This document shows, piece after piece, positions 1-6,727 of a DNA stretch of 16,970 bases. The notes below the pieces were generated by a model, which saw only the letters and a program-made list of their open reading frames with translations, had not been told where the DNA came from and searched no databases. Made by a program: the position numbers and the translations under genes. How positions within the stretch are numbered: the first letter of the stretch is position 1; the number at the start of each line of letters is the position of its first letter. The stretch is from RGEC01 sp044371405 (lineage in GTDB: Bacteria > Bacteroidota > Bacteroidia > NS11-12g > UBA955), in NCBI GenBank assembly GCA_044371405.1, contig JBILTS010000033.1:1-16970 (forward strand), given 5' to 3'.

Positions 1-1391
1 ATATTGGTAATGCTTATCCTACATTCACCAAAACCAATGCAACTTTATCGGATTCGGGCAATTATACCCTCATTGTAAAAGACAAACAAGGATGTAACGA
101 CACAGCCAAGATTAAGGTGATTGTCCACAAACTGCCTGTGGTTTCTGCCTGGATACAGCAGCCCGCACCCCACTGTAAGAGCGATACCATCACTTTCAGG
201 TCCAGTGGTGCGGTTAATTACAGCTGGAATGGACCCAATGGTTTTATGTCTTCTGTTCAGAATCCTGTCATCAGTGGCCTTACCTTGCCCATGGACGGAT
301 GGTATTATGTTCAGGGAACAGATAACAATACCTGTCAATCCCGCGACAGCGTTAGGTTGAACATTGAAAACAACATCAGCATTGCCAAAAATCAGGATAT
401 ATGTGCGGGCTCTAACCTTGTGCTTTCCGGTTTTGGTGCCGAAAAATACCGGTGGTCAGGTCCACATGGCTACGGTAGTACTTTGCAAAGCCCCATAATA
501 ATGGATGTTGAGGATAGTATGTCCGGCAGATACACACTATTTGCTAGGGATAAGTATGGTTGTAAGGATACACTATTCACAGACATTCTAATTTATCCCA
601 GACCATACATCAATCCCAATGCCAACGAGCCCGTTTGTGCCGGTGAGCCACTGAGTTTGTTCTCCAAGGGGGGCGGTAATTATCAGTACACCTGGACCGG
701 TCCTTTGGGATATTCATCCACATCTGCCAATCCGGTAATAAACACATCAACCCAGTCCCAAACAGGCAATTACAATGTATATGCCAGCTACCAGGCAGAT
801 GCTGTAAATGTTTGCCGTGATTCAGCGTTTGTTTATGCTCAGGTGTTCGGCTTGCCAGTATCAGCATTTATGCTTACGCCAAAGTCTGCTGTATACCTCA
901 CAGAAACAGAATATGAGCTGGTGGATTTCAGTAAGAATGCTGTTAGCTGGACATACTACATGGATGACAACTACTTAGCCAATGGGCCAAATGCCAAATT
1001 TACCCTGACAGAAGCCGGTGTGCGGGTTTTCAAGCAAGTAGTTCAGTCTAAGGATGTTTCGGTGTATTCAGCCGGTTATTGCACCGATAGCAGCGATCAG
1101 GTGGTTAAAATCGAGTATAAGCCAAAACTTTGGATGCCCAATGCATTTACACCGAACAACAACAATAAGAATGATTTATTGTATCCGGTGGGCGTTAATA
1201 TTACGGAGTATCGTTTGCGAATCTTTGATCAGTGGGGTAGTAAGATATTCGATGAGCTGAATGGCAAGTGGAGTGGCTATGATGTAAACGACAAGCCCTA
1301 TCCTGTTGGTGTTTATATTGTTTATGTTACCTATAAAGATATAACCGGTTTGGAGCGGGAATTGAAGAATAATGTAACCTTGTTGAGATAG
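1..1391 (+). CDS. T9SS-exported surface protein with Ig-like repeats, type B sorting domain (5' partial)
   Basis: The frame is open from the left edge (first full codon at nt 3), giving 462 visible residues of a larger protein whose start lies outside. Repeated Ig-like modules are visible: each has a Cys near its start, a YxWxGPxGY/F core (YSWNGPNGF, YRWSGPHGY, YTWTGPLGY), a closing GxY motif and a second Cys. A PKD-like segment follows. The last ~90 residues (PNAFTPNNNNKNDLLYP, then LRIFDQWGSKIF, KPYPVGVYIVYV and a final NNVTLLR) match the gliding-motility-associated C-terminal domain, the type B signal of the type IX secretion system. It should therefore be exported across the outer membrane, as an adhesin or surface-layer/matrix protein. 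The ligand cannot be told. The family assignment of the C-terminal domain is firm; the role is inferred. Confidence 0.9.
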   Translation, partial: IGNAYPTFTKTNATLSDSGNYTLIVKDKQGCNDTAKIKVIVHKLPVVSAWIQQPAPHCKSDTITFRSSGAVNYSWNGPNGFMSSVQNPVISGLTLPMDGWYYVQGTDNNTCQSRDSVRLNIENNISIAKNQDICAGSNLVLSGFGAEKYRWSGPHGYGSTLQSPIIMDVEDSMSGRYTLFARDKYGCKDTLFTDILIYPRPYINPNANEPVCAGEPLSLFSKGGGNYQYTWTGPLGYSSTSANPVINTSTQSQTGNYNVYASYQADAVNVCRDSAFVYAQVFGLPVSAFMLTPKSAVYLTETEYELVDFSKNAVSWTYYMDDNYLANGPNAKFTLTEAGVRVFKQVVQSKDVSVYSAGYCTDSSDQVVKIEYKPKLWMPNAFTPNNNNKNDLLYPVGVNITEYRLRIFDQWGSKIFDELNGKWSGYDVNDKPYPVGVYIVYVTYKDITGLERELKNNVTLLR

Positions 1392-1412
1392 GTTATAAAT
1401 CCCTTTTTTACC

Positions 1413-1452
1413 GCAAAAAGTCCTTCATCTTGAAGGACTTTTTGCTTTTTTT
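1413..1452 (+). terminator. Rho-independent terminator after the T9SS protein
   Basis: A perfect 15-bp stem (1413-1427 with 1431-1445, left arm GCAAAAAGTCCTTCA, three-base loop TCT) is followed at once by seven T's. It lies 22 bp after the stop codon of the surface-protein gene. The A-rich left flank could let it work weakly in the other direction too, but no - strand gene enters here. It isolates the rhodopsin promoter region from upstream transcription. Confidence 0.92.
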
Positions 1453-1525
1453 AGCATTTTGACAGTTGTTCGGGCATTAATTTAATCGGATTTTCATAAA
1501 AAATCTGCATATTTCCCAATGTTAG

Positions 1526-1534
1526 TTATCCACA
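1526..1534 (+). promoter_or_regulatory. DnaA box (perfect consensus)
   Basis: TTATCCACA, identical to the high-affinity 9-mer bound by DnaA domain IV. It lies in an AT-rich intergenic region, flanked on the right by a run of A/T bases, and is paired with an inverted copy at 1663-1671. Confidence 0.5.
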
Positions 1535-1662
1535 TTTTTAAAATTTCTAAAAAAATAACTTGGTGATTGATTAAGGGTTGTATAAGGTGCTTAAAACCAA
1601 TGATAATGGCGTTTTATGAGGTTGTTACCTGAATTTATTGTATGGTTTTTGTTGGGTGATTT

Positions 1663-1671
1663 TGTGGATAA
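1663..1671 (-). promoter_or_regulatory. DnaA box (perfect consensus, inverted)
   Basis: TGTGGATAA on the + strand, the exact reverse complement of the first box. It lies 90 bp upstream of the rhodopsin start and overlaps a weak -7-like element (1657-1664), so DnaA binding here could also affect rhodopsin transcription. Confidence 0.5.
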
Positions 1672-1761
1672 CGCTTCGTAAAATACAAAAAAAATCTGCT
1701 GTATGCAAACATGTTTATTTAAAAGTTGTTGATTTGGGTACATCATTAAATACATACACGT

Positions 1762-2487
1762 ATGGAACATTTCAACCTATTGACGACTAACGTCATCGCA
1801 GCCGACAACTACGTAGCATTTACGTTTTTCATCGGCACCATGGCCATGATGGCCGCCTCTGTGTTCTTCTTCTTCGAACTGGGTAACACCTCTAAAGATT
1901 GGAGAACATCTGTTCTGGTTTCAGGTATTATTACCTTTATTGCAGCTGTGCACTATTATTACATGCGCGGTTACAACCTCGAAACCGGTGGAGAATCTCC
2001 CGTATTCTTCCGCTATGTTGACTGGTTGCTGACAGTGCCTTTGATGTGCGTAGAATTCTACCTCATCACCAAGAAGGCCGGTGCTAAAGTAGGTTTGCTG
2101 TGGAAACTGATTTTTGCCTCTGTAATCATGCTGGTTACCGGCTACTGGGGTGAAGCAGTTGCCCGCGATCAGGCAGCTTTCTGGGGTCTGGTTTCAGGTC
2201 TCGCTTATTTTTGGATCGTTTGGATGGTATGGAAAGGCGAAGTTGCTCAGCTTTCAAAGGCCAGCAGCCCAGCTGTACAGAAAGCCATCGATTCTCTGTT
2301 GAAGTTCGTTGTAATCGGTTGGGGTATCTACCCTCTGGGTTACCTGGTAGGAACTGCCGATGGTCAGTGGTACGAGTTCTGCAAGAACTGGAACCTGAAC
2401 ATGGACATCATCTACAACATCGGTGACGCCGTGAACAAAATCGGATTTGGTCTGGTTGTTTATGCCCTGAGCAGAAGCGAAGACTAA
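1762..2487 (+). CDS. Light-driven proton pump, proteorhodopsin type (DTE motif, green-tuned)
   Basis: A seven-helix retinal protein of 241 residues in the inner membrane, which pumps H+ outward on illumination. The key residues are visible. In helix C, RYVDWLLTVPLMCVEF gives the acceptor D87, T91 and donor E98 (the DTE motif of proton pumps, not NDQ of sodium pumps). M95 is at the spectral-tuning site (L/M green, Q blue). H64 in AAVHYYYMRG matches the proton-acceptor-pairing His of proteorhodopsins. K226 in helix G (IGDAVNKIGFG) carries retinal by Schiff base. By hand alignment, G142 in helix E falls at the site that is Phe in the classic green pump and Gly in carotenoid-antenna rhodopsins. 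The ATG at 1762 leaves no signal peptide, as in many Bacteroidota opsins. A terminator follows, then the retinal-synthesis gene. Identity is firm; antenna use is inferred. Confidence 0.97.
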   Translation: MEHFNLLTTNVIAADNYVAFTFFIGTMAMMAASVFFFFELGNTSKDWRTSVLVSGIITFIAAVHYYYMRGYNLETGGESPVFFRYVDWLLTVPLMCVEFYLITKKAGAKVGLLWKLIFASVIMLVTGYWGEAVARDQAAFWGLVSGLAYFWIVWMVWKGEVAQLSKASSPAVQKAIDSLLKFVVIGWGIYPLGYLVGTADGQWYEFCKNWNLNMDIIYNIGDAVNKIGFGLVVYALSRSED

Positions 2488-2505
2488 TCTATAAAAATAT
2501 TTTTG

Positions 2506-2542
2506 AAAAGGGGTTCTGAGCGTTAGCAGGAACCCCTTTTTT
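2506..2542 (+). terminator. Terminator between the opsin and the retinal-synthesis gene
   Basis: An 11-bp stem AAAAGGGGTTC (2506-2516) pairs with 2530-2540 across a 13-base loop, and its right arm runs into six T's (2537-2542). It begins 18 bp after the rhodopsin stop and ends only 14 bp before the next ATG. No room remains for a separate promoter downstream of it, so the next gene is probably expressed by partial read-through. That would give abundant opsin and little enzyme. Confidence 0.85.
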
Positions 2543-2556
2543 ATATCACTACTCAC

Positions 2557-4569
2557 ATGATCCAAACCGAGAGGTACACATGCGATTATCTGTTTGCAGG
2601 AGCAGGGGCTTCGGCCGCATTATTGCTGCTGCAAATGGAAAAAAGCGGGCTGCTCGCCGGAAAGAAAGTAGTGCTGCTGGATCCTGACTTTTCTTCACTC
2701 CCCAAAAAAACCTTCTGCTTCTGGGCAAAACCTGATGAGCCAATTGTTCAGGACTGCCAGTCTCTGATTCAAAAAAAATGGGGTTATCTCCGCATAGACA
2801 GGGGTACCGACAAGGCGCTGAACCCCCTGCAATACCATTACATTCCGGGTGCCGGCATGCAGCGGCTCTTGCAGGATCTGATTTTTCGTAACAACATTGA
2901 TTGTTTTAACTGCACTGTATCATCCATCAAAGCCGCCAACCATTCAGTTTGTGTAAGCACTGATCAGGGTGATTTTACAGCATTACGTATATTCGACAGC
3001 CGGCCAGCAGGATACAAAGCCCCCGAGGGAAATGAGGTTTCTGTTTTGCAATCATTCATTGGCTACGTAATAGAAACAGAAACGCCAATTCATCAAACAG
3101 ACTGCCTTGACATGATGGATTTTGGTGTGGATCAGCAGGGATTTACCCAATTTATGTATGTTTTGCCGCTTACAAATCATGTAGCATTGGTGGAACTTAC
3201 CCGCTTTGGAACTGCCATTATCACAGCCGATGATGCCATCCCAGTTCTGATTGAATATGTTAAAATGCATTTTGGCGAGGCAAAGATTCTGGAAACAGAA
3301 ACCGGCTGTATTCCCATGTGTTCAGCTCCTTTGAGTGTGTCGGACATAGATGGGGTAACCGCCATAGGTGGCAGGGCAGGAGCCGTGAAACCCGGAACCG
3401 GCTATGCTTTTAAAAATATGTATAGTCAGGCAGCATCCATTTGCCGGCAATTAAAGGCGGATCAGATACCTATAACCTCCACGGCATCAGCCCGATTTCG
3501 ATTTTACGACCGACTGCTGCTGTGGATTCTTTGCTATTACCCTGAATGGGGGAAACCCATTTTTCAACAATTATTTAAAAACAACAAGGGCCCCGGTATT
3601 CTGGCATTCCTGGATCAGAAAACCACCCTTATCGGCGATTTAGGCATTCTCCTAAGTTTGCCTTTCAAGCCATTTTTAATGGCATTGAAACATGAACTGA
3701 CATATCGATTGGTGGCACTCAAAAAACCGTTATTCTTATTGTTCGTTGCGGCGGCTTTATGTGTTTTGCACCTGGTGTTTCCTACTTTTTATAATCCGCT
3801 GCAGTGGGTGCTGTTAATAACCGGATTTCTGTGGGTGGGCTTACCCCATGGAGCGCTCGATCATTTACTGGAATCAAGAAACATCAGCGGTAAAATCAGC
3901 CCATTGTTCGTTGCCAAATATATAGGAATCATGGCCATTTATTTTGTACTTTGGTGGATTTTACCGGTGCTGTCCTTCATCATTTTCATCCTGTATTCTG
4001 CCTTTCATTTTGGGCAATCAGACATGGAGGAGTGGAAAGTCAGAAATCAAAAAAACATGAAAGCATTGTTATGGGGTGTACTCTTGCTTGGCATGCTGCT
4101 TTTTCCCCACATGAAGGAGGTGGCAGCTATTGCCGGAGGTATGGGTGTAGTTGTAAATACAGACATTACTTGGGGTGTGTTTGGCTTGCTTTTCGCTGCA
4201 GCTGGCATTGCCTGGGGGATTATCGGCAGAAACATATTTATGGTCATGAGCACCTGCATGTTGATTTTGGCCATGTTCCTGCCTGTATTAAGTGCTTTTG
4301 GGCTATATTTTATAGGACAACACAGTTTGAACGGCTGGTCTCACCTAAAACGGGGCATGCAGGCCAGTGGTAAGACCTTGTTTTTCAAGGCATTTCCATT
4401 CACTGCCGGCGCCATACTGCTTATGGCAGCTGCATTGTCACTACCATTGCTTGGATTTTCACCCGGGTCTGAAGAGTCCTGGATTTCACTTTTCTTTGTA
4501 TTTCTTGCCTGTATCAGCATGCCGCATGTGTGGGCCATGCACCGGTTTTATTCCGTTAGGCGGCATTAA
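2557..4569 (+). CDS. crtY-blh: Fused lycopene beta-cyclase (CrtY) and Brp/Blh beta-carotene 15,15'-dioxygenase
   Basis: A 670-residue two-enzyme protein. Residues 1 to about 385 are a lycopene cyclase: FAD-binding DYLFAGAGASA (11-21), KTFCFW (51-56), FMYVLPLT then VEL (199-214), ETGCIPM (248-254) and PGTGYAFKNM (279-288). This part closes both ends of lycopene to give beta-carotene. Residues from about 388 to 665 are a membrane-embedded Brp/Blh domain of roughly eight helices with GLPHGALDHLL (428-438), SAFHFGQSD (481-489), GQHSLNGWSH (587-596) and MPHVWAMH (655-662). It cleaves beta-carotene centrally to two retinals, with iron held by His (H431, H484, H589 the likely ligands). Each half has about its family's normal length and there is no frameshift, so both should be active. 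The gene sits directly downstream of the opsin, the retinal consumer. Domain identities are firm; channelling of beta-carotene between halves is inference. Confidence 0.93.
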   Translation: MIQTERYTCDYLFAGAGASAALLLLQMEKSGLLAGKKVVLLDPDFSSLPKKTFCFWAKPDEPIVQDCQSLIQKKWGYLRIDRGTDKALNPLQYHYIPGAGMQRLLQDLIFRNNIDCFNCTVSSIKAANHSVCVSTDQGDFTALRIFDSRPAGYKAPEGNEVSVLQSFIGYVIETETPIHQTDCLDMMDFGVDQQGFTQFMYVLPLTNHVALVELTRFGTAIITADDAIPVLIEYVKMHFGEAKILETETGCIPMCSAPLSVSDIDGVTAIGGRAGAVKPGTGYAFKNMYSQAASICRQLKADQIPITSTASARFRFYDRLLLWILCYYPEWGKPIFQQLFKNNKGPGILAFLDQKTTLIGDLGILLSLPFKPFLMALKHELTYRLVALKKPLFLLFVAAALCVLHLVFPTFYNPLQWVLLITGFLWVGLPHGALDHLLESRNISGKISPLFVAKYIGIMAIYFVLWWILPVLSFIIFILYSAFHFGQSDMEEWKVRNQKNMKALLWGVLLLGMLLFPHMKEVAAIAGGMGVVVNTDITWGVFGLLFAAAGIAWGIIGRNIFMVMSTCMLILAMFLPVLSAFGLYFIGQHSLNGWSHLKRGMQASGKTLFFKAFPFTAGAILLMAAALSLPLLGFSPGSEESWISLFFVFLACISMPHVWAMHRFYSVRRH

Positions 4570-4592
4570 TGTTAAGGTTTGCTCATTGACAT

Positions 4593-4621
4593 TGATTTTG
4601 ATTTGGCAAAATCATGATTTT
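4593..4621. repeat. Overlapping inverted repeats after crtY-blh
   Basis: TGATTTTG (4593-4600) pairs with CAAAATCA (4607-4614) across a six-base loop, and AAAATCATGATTTT (4608-4621) is a perfect 14-bp palindrome sharing the middle arm. The two structures are mutually exclusive. No T run follows directly, so this is at best a weak terminator; it could instead be an operator for the secreted-protein gene at 4673. Confidence 0.35.
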
Positions 4622-4672
4622 AACCCATTAGCTGAATTTTTATGAAATTGTTTTTTTGCATCAAACAAAGCA

Positions 4673-5122
4673 ATGACCATATTTTATTTAGCCAAAAAGA
4701 TGGCTTTAATCATCACCCCGGCGGTGTTCATGATTTTCCCTGCACGATCGCAGGCACAGCAGGCAGATAATGCTGCTCTTCTTACCGTGATTCGCAATGC
4801 GGATCGAAAATCGAAAATTCAAAAGCCGAAATTATTTATCAATGGTAAAAAGAAGTGTATAATCCCCGATGCGGGATATACTACTTTTATGCTTGATCAA
4901 GGCGAGCATACTGTTTTTGCAGCACTAAACAAATCGGGAAAGACGACTGAGAAAATACTTGAAACTTCACTTAGCATAAACGCTGAACCACGCCAGCACT
5001 ACTATGTTTTGATGGTCATCCCTGATACAAAACGCAAAATAGTATCGGTTACACCCATTATGGAATCTGGTGCAGCCAAGCTCATGAAACATTACAGCAA
5101 ATGTGAGTGCAGTAGTCCTTAA
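4673..5122 (+). CDS. Small secreted protein of unknown function, paralogue A
   Basis: 149 residues. The N-terminus (MTIFYLAKKMALIITPAVF, then a small-residue/Gln stretch near SQAQQ) looks like a Sec signal peptide with cleavage around residue 27. A start at Met10 (nt 4700) would also leave a usable signal. The mature part has beta-strand-like stretches (KLFINGKKKC, GEHTVFAALN, HYYVLMVIP), a KRKIVSVTPI motif and a Cys-rich tail (KCECSS). It is related to the next gene product: both share an [F/Y]I[N/D]GKK-Cys element, a GEH turn, a YLL/YVL strand followed by RK-VS--PI, and a GxAxKL helix. The layout (a short strand with G-K, then a pGEH turn) recalls PEGA/DUF2846-type small periplasmic beta domains, but I cannot assign a family. 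Function unknown. Confidence 0.75.
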   Translation: MTIFYLAKKMALIITPAVFMIFPARSQAQQADNAALLTVIRNADRKSKIQKPKLFINGKKKCIIPDAGYTTFMLDQGEHTVFAALNKSGKTTEKILETSLSINAEPRQHYYVLMVIPDTKRKIVSVTPIMESGAAKLMKHYSKCECSSP

Positions 5123-5165
5123 TGGATTTACATTTTTTGTTTGTGGGCCCAATCTTTTTAAAACT

Positions 5166-5184
5166 ATAACCATTGAATGGTTAT
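5166..5184. repeat. 19-bp palindrome between the paralogous secreted genes
   Basis: ATAACCATT-G-AATGGTTAT has nine-base arms around one central base, with no mismatch. Its core CATTGAAT recurs 33 bp downstream (5204-5211) within a second, shorter odd palindrome AATTCA-T-TGAATT (5200-5212). The pair lies 71 to 43 bp upstream of the start at 5255 and may be an operator region for that gene. A terminator is less likely because no T run follows directly. Confidence 0.4.
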
Positions 5185-5254
5185 GAAATTTTTATTTACA
5201 ATTCATTGAATTTGTGAAATATGATACATATATTTGAGAATATAATCTATTTAT

Positions 5255-5695
5255 ATGTATTTAATAGCCATCTTTAGAAAGCGGATATGTCTGTGTTTAG
5301 GTTTGTCCCTGTGGTTTTTAACGTCATTTGGACAATCACCGGCACCAGAAATTATTGTATTGAGGCCCGAAGGGGATTTGATGGGCGATAAACCTGTCTG
5401 GATTTATATTGACGGTAAAAAAGTTTGCAGCGTAACAGCCGGACAGCATATTCAATTAAAACAACCAACAGGGGAACATGCTTACTTTGTTTCATTTTCA
5501 GCGCAAAAAAAGCTCAAACCAAAGCAAAGTGCAGAGGCAGTTTCTGTTACCTGTTCTGCTGATAAAACTACCTATTTGCTCATTGTGAGCAATCCGGCCA
5601 ACCGCAAGTCTGTGTCATGCGCCCCCATTGTGAAAGGCAGTGCCGAAAAATTGCTGCTCAAAAGCAACCAACGCGATTGTACGGCCAAACAATAG
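5255..5695 (+). CDS. Small secreted protein of unknown function, paralogue B
   Basis: 146 residues with a clear signal peptide: a basic FRKR, a hydrophobic core (ICLCLGLSLWFLTSF), and probable cleavage after GQS near residue 28. The mature protein aligns by eye with the preceding gene product over most of its length (WIYIDGKKVC, GEHAYFVSF, TYLLIVSNP, RKSVSCAPI, GSAEKL), so the pair is an old tandem duplication that has diverged strongly. It ends with a Cys-containing tail (NQRDCTAKQ), as does its partner. It has its own 132-bp upstream gap with palindromes, so it may be transcribed separately. No family recognised and no catalytic residues evident. Confidence 0.75.
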   Translation: MYLIAIFRKRICLCLGLSLWFLTSFGQSPAPEIIVLRPEGDLMGDKPVWIYIDGKKVCSVTAGQHIQLKQPTGEHAYFVSFSAQKKLKPKQSAEAVSVTCSADKTTYLLIVSNPANRKSVSCAPIVKGSAEKLLLKSNQRDCTAKQ

Positions 5696-5770
5696 GACAG
5701 TTCAAGGTCTTGGTGTTGCCTACAGCAACTGTAAACCGTAATTTAACGTTTTTTATCATCCGCGCACATT

Positions 5771-5788
5771 ATTGTCAACCTTGACAAT
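5771..5788. promoter_or_regulatory. Palindromic operator, copy 1 (upstream of the amidotransferase)
   Basis: ATTGTCAACCTTGACAAT, an 18-bp dyad with only the central base pair unmatched. It is nearly identical to the perfect 18-bp palindrome at 8642-8659 upstream of the vWA gene, sharing a TTGTCAAC and a TTGACAA half. The two copies point to one dimeric transcription factor controlling both converging units. In both cases exactly 26 bp separate the palindrome from a promoter-like nAnnTTTG box. The factor cannot be named from the sequence. Confidence 0.65.
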
Positions 5789-5814
5789 CCCGGCCTGAGC
5801 CACGGTTTTGGGGT

Positions 5815-5822
5815 GAATTTTG
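5815..5822 (+). promoter_or_regulatory. Possible -7 box for the amidotransferase operon
   Basis: GAATTTTG matches the Bacteroidota -7 consensus TAnnTTTG except for the first base. It lies 26 bp after operator copy 1 and about 100 bp before the ATG at 5924. A clear -33 TTG element is not seen at the usual distance, which would fit an activator-dependent promoter. The support comes mainly from the identical spacing at the vWA gene. Confidence 0.3.
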
Positions 5823-5923
5823 TATTCAGGTGAATGTAGGTTAGACAGCATTAGTTGTCATCCATTCTTCTGCCCACCCCATTATTAAATCAATAAATCA
5901 ATAAACCAATAAACCCAAAAACC

Positions 5924-6727
5924 ATGTGCGAACTACTTGCCCTTCATTTCAACCAAAACATTCAGCCCCGTTTTTCATTACAGGGATTTCAACAGCGTGC
6001 CCAAATGCATCGCCACGGCTGGGGACTGGCGTGGTTTCCCGATGGCGAAGCCCAGATCATCAAAGAAGCCCGCAGCGCCATGCACAGCCCATTATTTGAA
6101 GCGGTTTACGATGGTTCATGGGTGAGGAGTAAAAATATAATATCTCATTTGCGTTATGCCACCCATGGAAATCATGTGCAGCAAAACACCCATCCATTTA
6201 TGCGTTACTATCAGGGTAAAAGCATTGTGTTTGCCCACAACGGGGTGTTGCATCATCATGATTCGCTTTCTATTGACACGTACCGGCCGGTAGGGCAAAC
6301 CGATTCTGAGCATGCTTTCTGCCACCTGCTGAGCACCATGAAAAAGCAAAAGCTGCAATTCGACAAGGCGGCAGATTATCCCAAAATACAAGCCATACTG
6401 CAAAGTATTAATATGCTGGGTAAGTTTAACTGTATTTTCAGTGATGGCGTGCGGTTGTTTGCGTACCACACCAGTACATCCGGGGCTTCCTTGTATGCAA
6501 CCATTCGAAAAGCCCCGTTTGGGCAGATTACGCTGGCCGATTTGGATGTGAGTATAAACCTGGAAAATGAAAAAAGTCCGGATACGCGGGGTGTGGTGGT
6601 AGCCACGGCTGCCATTACCGATAATGAACCCTGGCAGATGCTTCCCAAAGGCAAATTATTGGTTTTTAATAATGGAGATTGTATTTTTGGAAAAATACGT
6701 TCTCATGACACCCCAGCCCATCTTTAA
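5924..6727 (+). CDS. Class II glutamine amidotransferase, YafJ type
   Basis: 267 residues, full length for the YafJ/GATase_4 group. The start MCELLA places Cys2 as the N-terminal nucleophile after Met removal, which fixes the ATG at 5924. Other family signatures are HRHGWGLAWFPDG (29-41), ISHLRYATHG, NTHPF, FAHNGVLHHH, RPVGQTDSEHAFCHLL and the late KAPFGQITLADLDVSINL. All resemble E. coli YafJ. Such enzymes hydrolyse glutamine or a gamma-glutamyl substrate in the cytoplasm; the acceptor for this subgroup is not known. Its stop codon lies 23 bp inside the following gene, so the two are translationally coupled and probably work together. Fold and catalytic Cys are firm; the substrate is unknown. 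Confidence 0.93.
   Translation: MCELLALHFNQNIQPRFSLQGFQQRAQMHRHGWGLAWFPDGEAQIIKEARSAMHSPLFEAVYDGSWVRSKNIISHLRYATHGNHVQQNTHPFMRYYQGKSIVFAHNGVLHHHDSLSIDTYRPVGQTDSEHAFCHLLSTMKKQKLQFDKAADYPKIQAILQSINMLGKFNCIFSDGVRLFAYHTSTSGASLYATIRKAPFGQITLADLDVSINLENEKSPDTRGVVVATAAITDNEPWQMLPKGKLLVFNNGDCIFGKIRSHDTPAHL

Larger units (their letters stand above)
1392..1761. other. 370-bp AT-rich intergenic region with paired DnaA boxes upstream of the rhodopsin
   Basis: No ORF fits here. The region holds the terminator at its left end, two perfect consensus DnaA boxes in opposite orientation (1526-1534 and 1663-1671, centres 137 bp apart), and an 11-bp direct repeat AAAAAATCTGC (1498-1508 and 1689-1699) that brackets the boxes. 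The sequence is strongly A+T rich with several A and T runs. Weak matches to the Bacteroidota -7 element (TAnnTTTG) are TGATTTTG at 1657-1664, which overlaps the second DnaA box by two bases and has a TTG 16 bp upstream, and TTGATTTG at 1729-1736 without a good -33 partner. The region could be a replication origin, or a long promoter region for the opsin gene. The boxes are read directly from the sequence; either function is inference. Confidence 0.45.

Noticed and set aside
3951..4373. 140-codon open frame inside crtY-blh on the same strand
   Set aside because: Its translation is rich in Cys, His and Trp without any domain pattern, and it lies entirely within the strongly supported Brp/Blh domain.
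6624..6704. Upstream start for the 407-residue protein
   Set aside because: It would overlap the amidotransferase by 104 bp with residues read from its coding sequence; ATG 6705 gives a usual coupled overlap.
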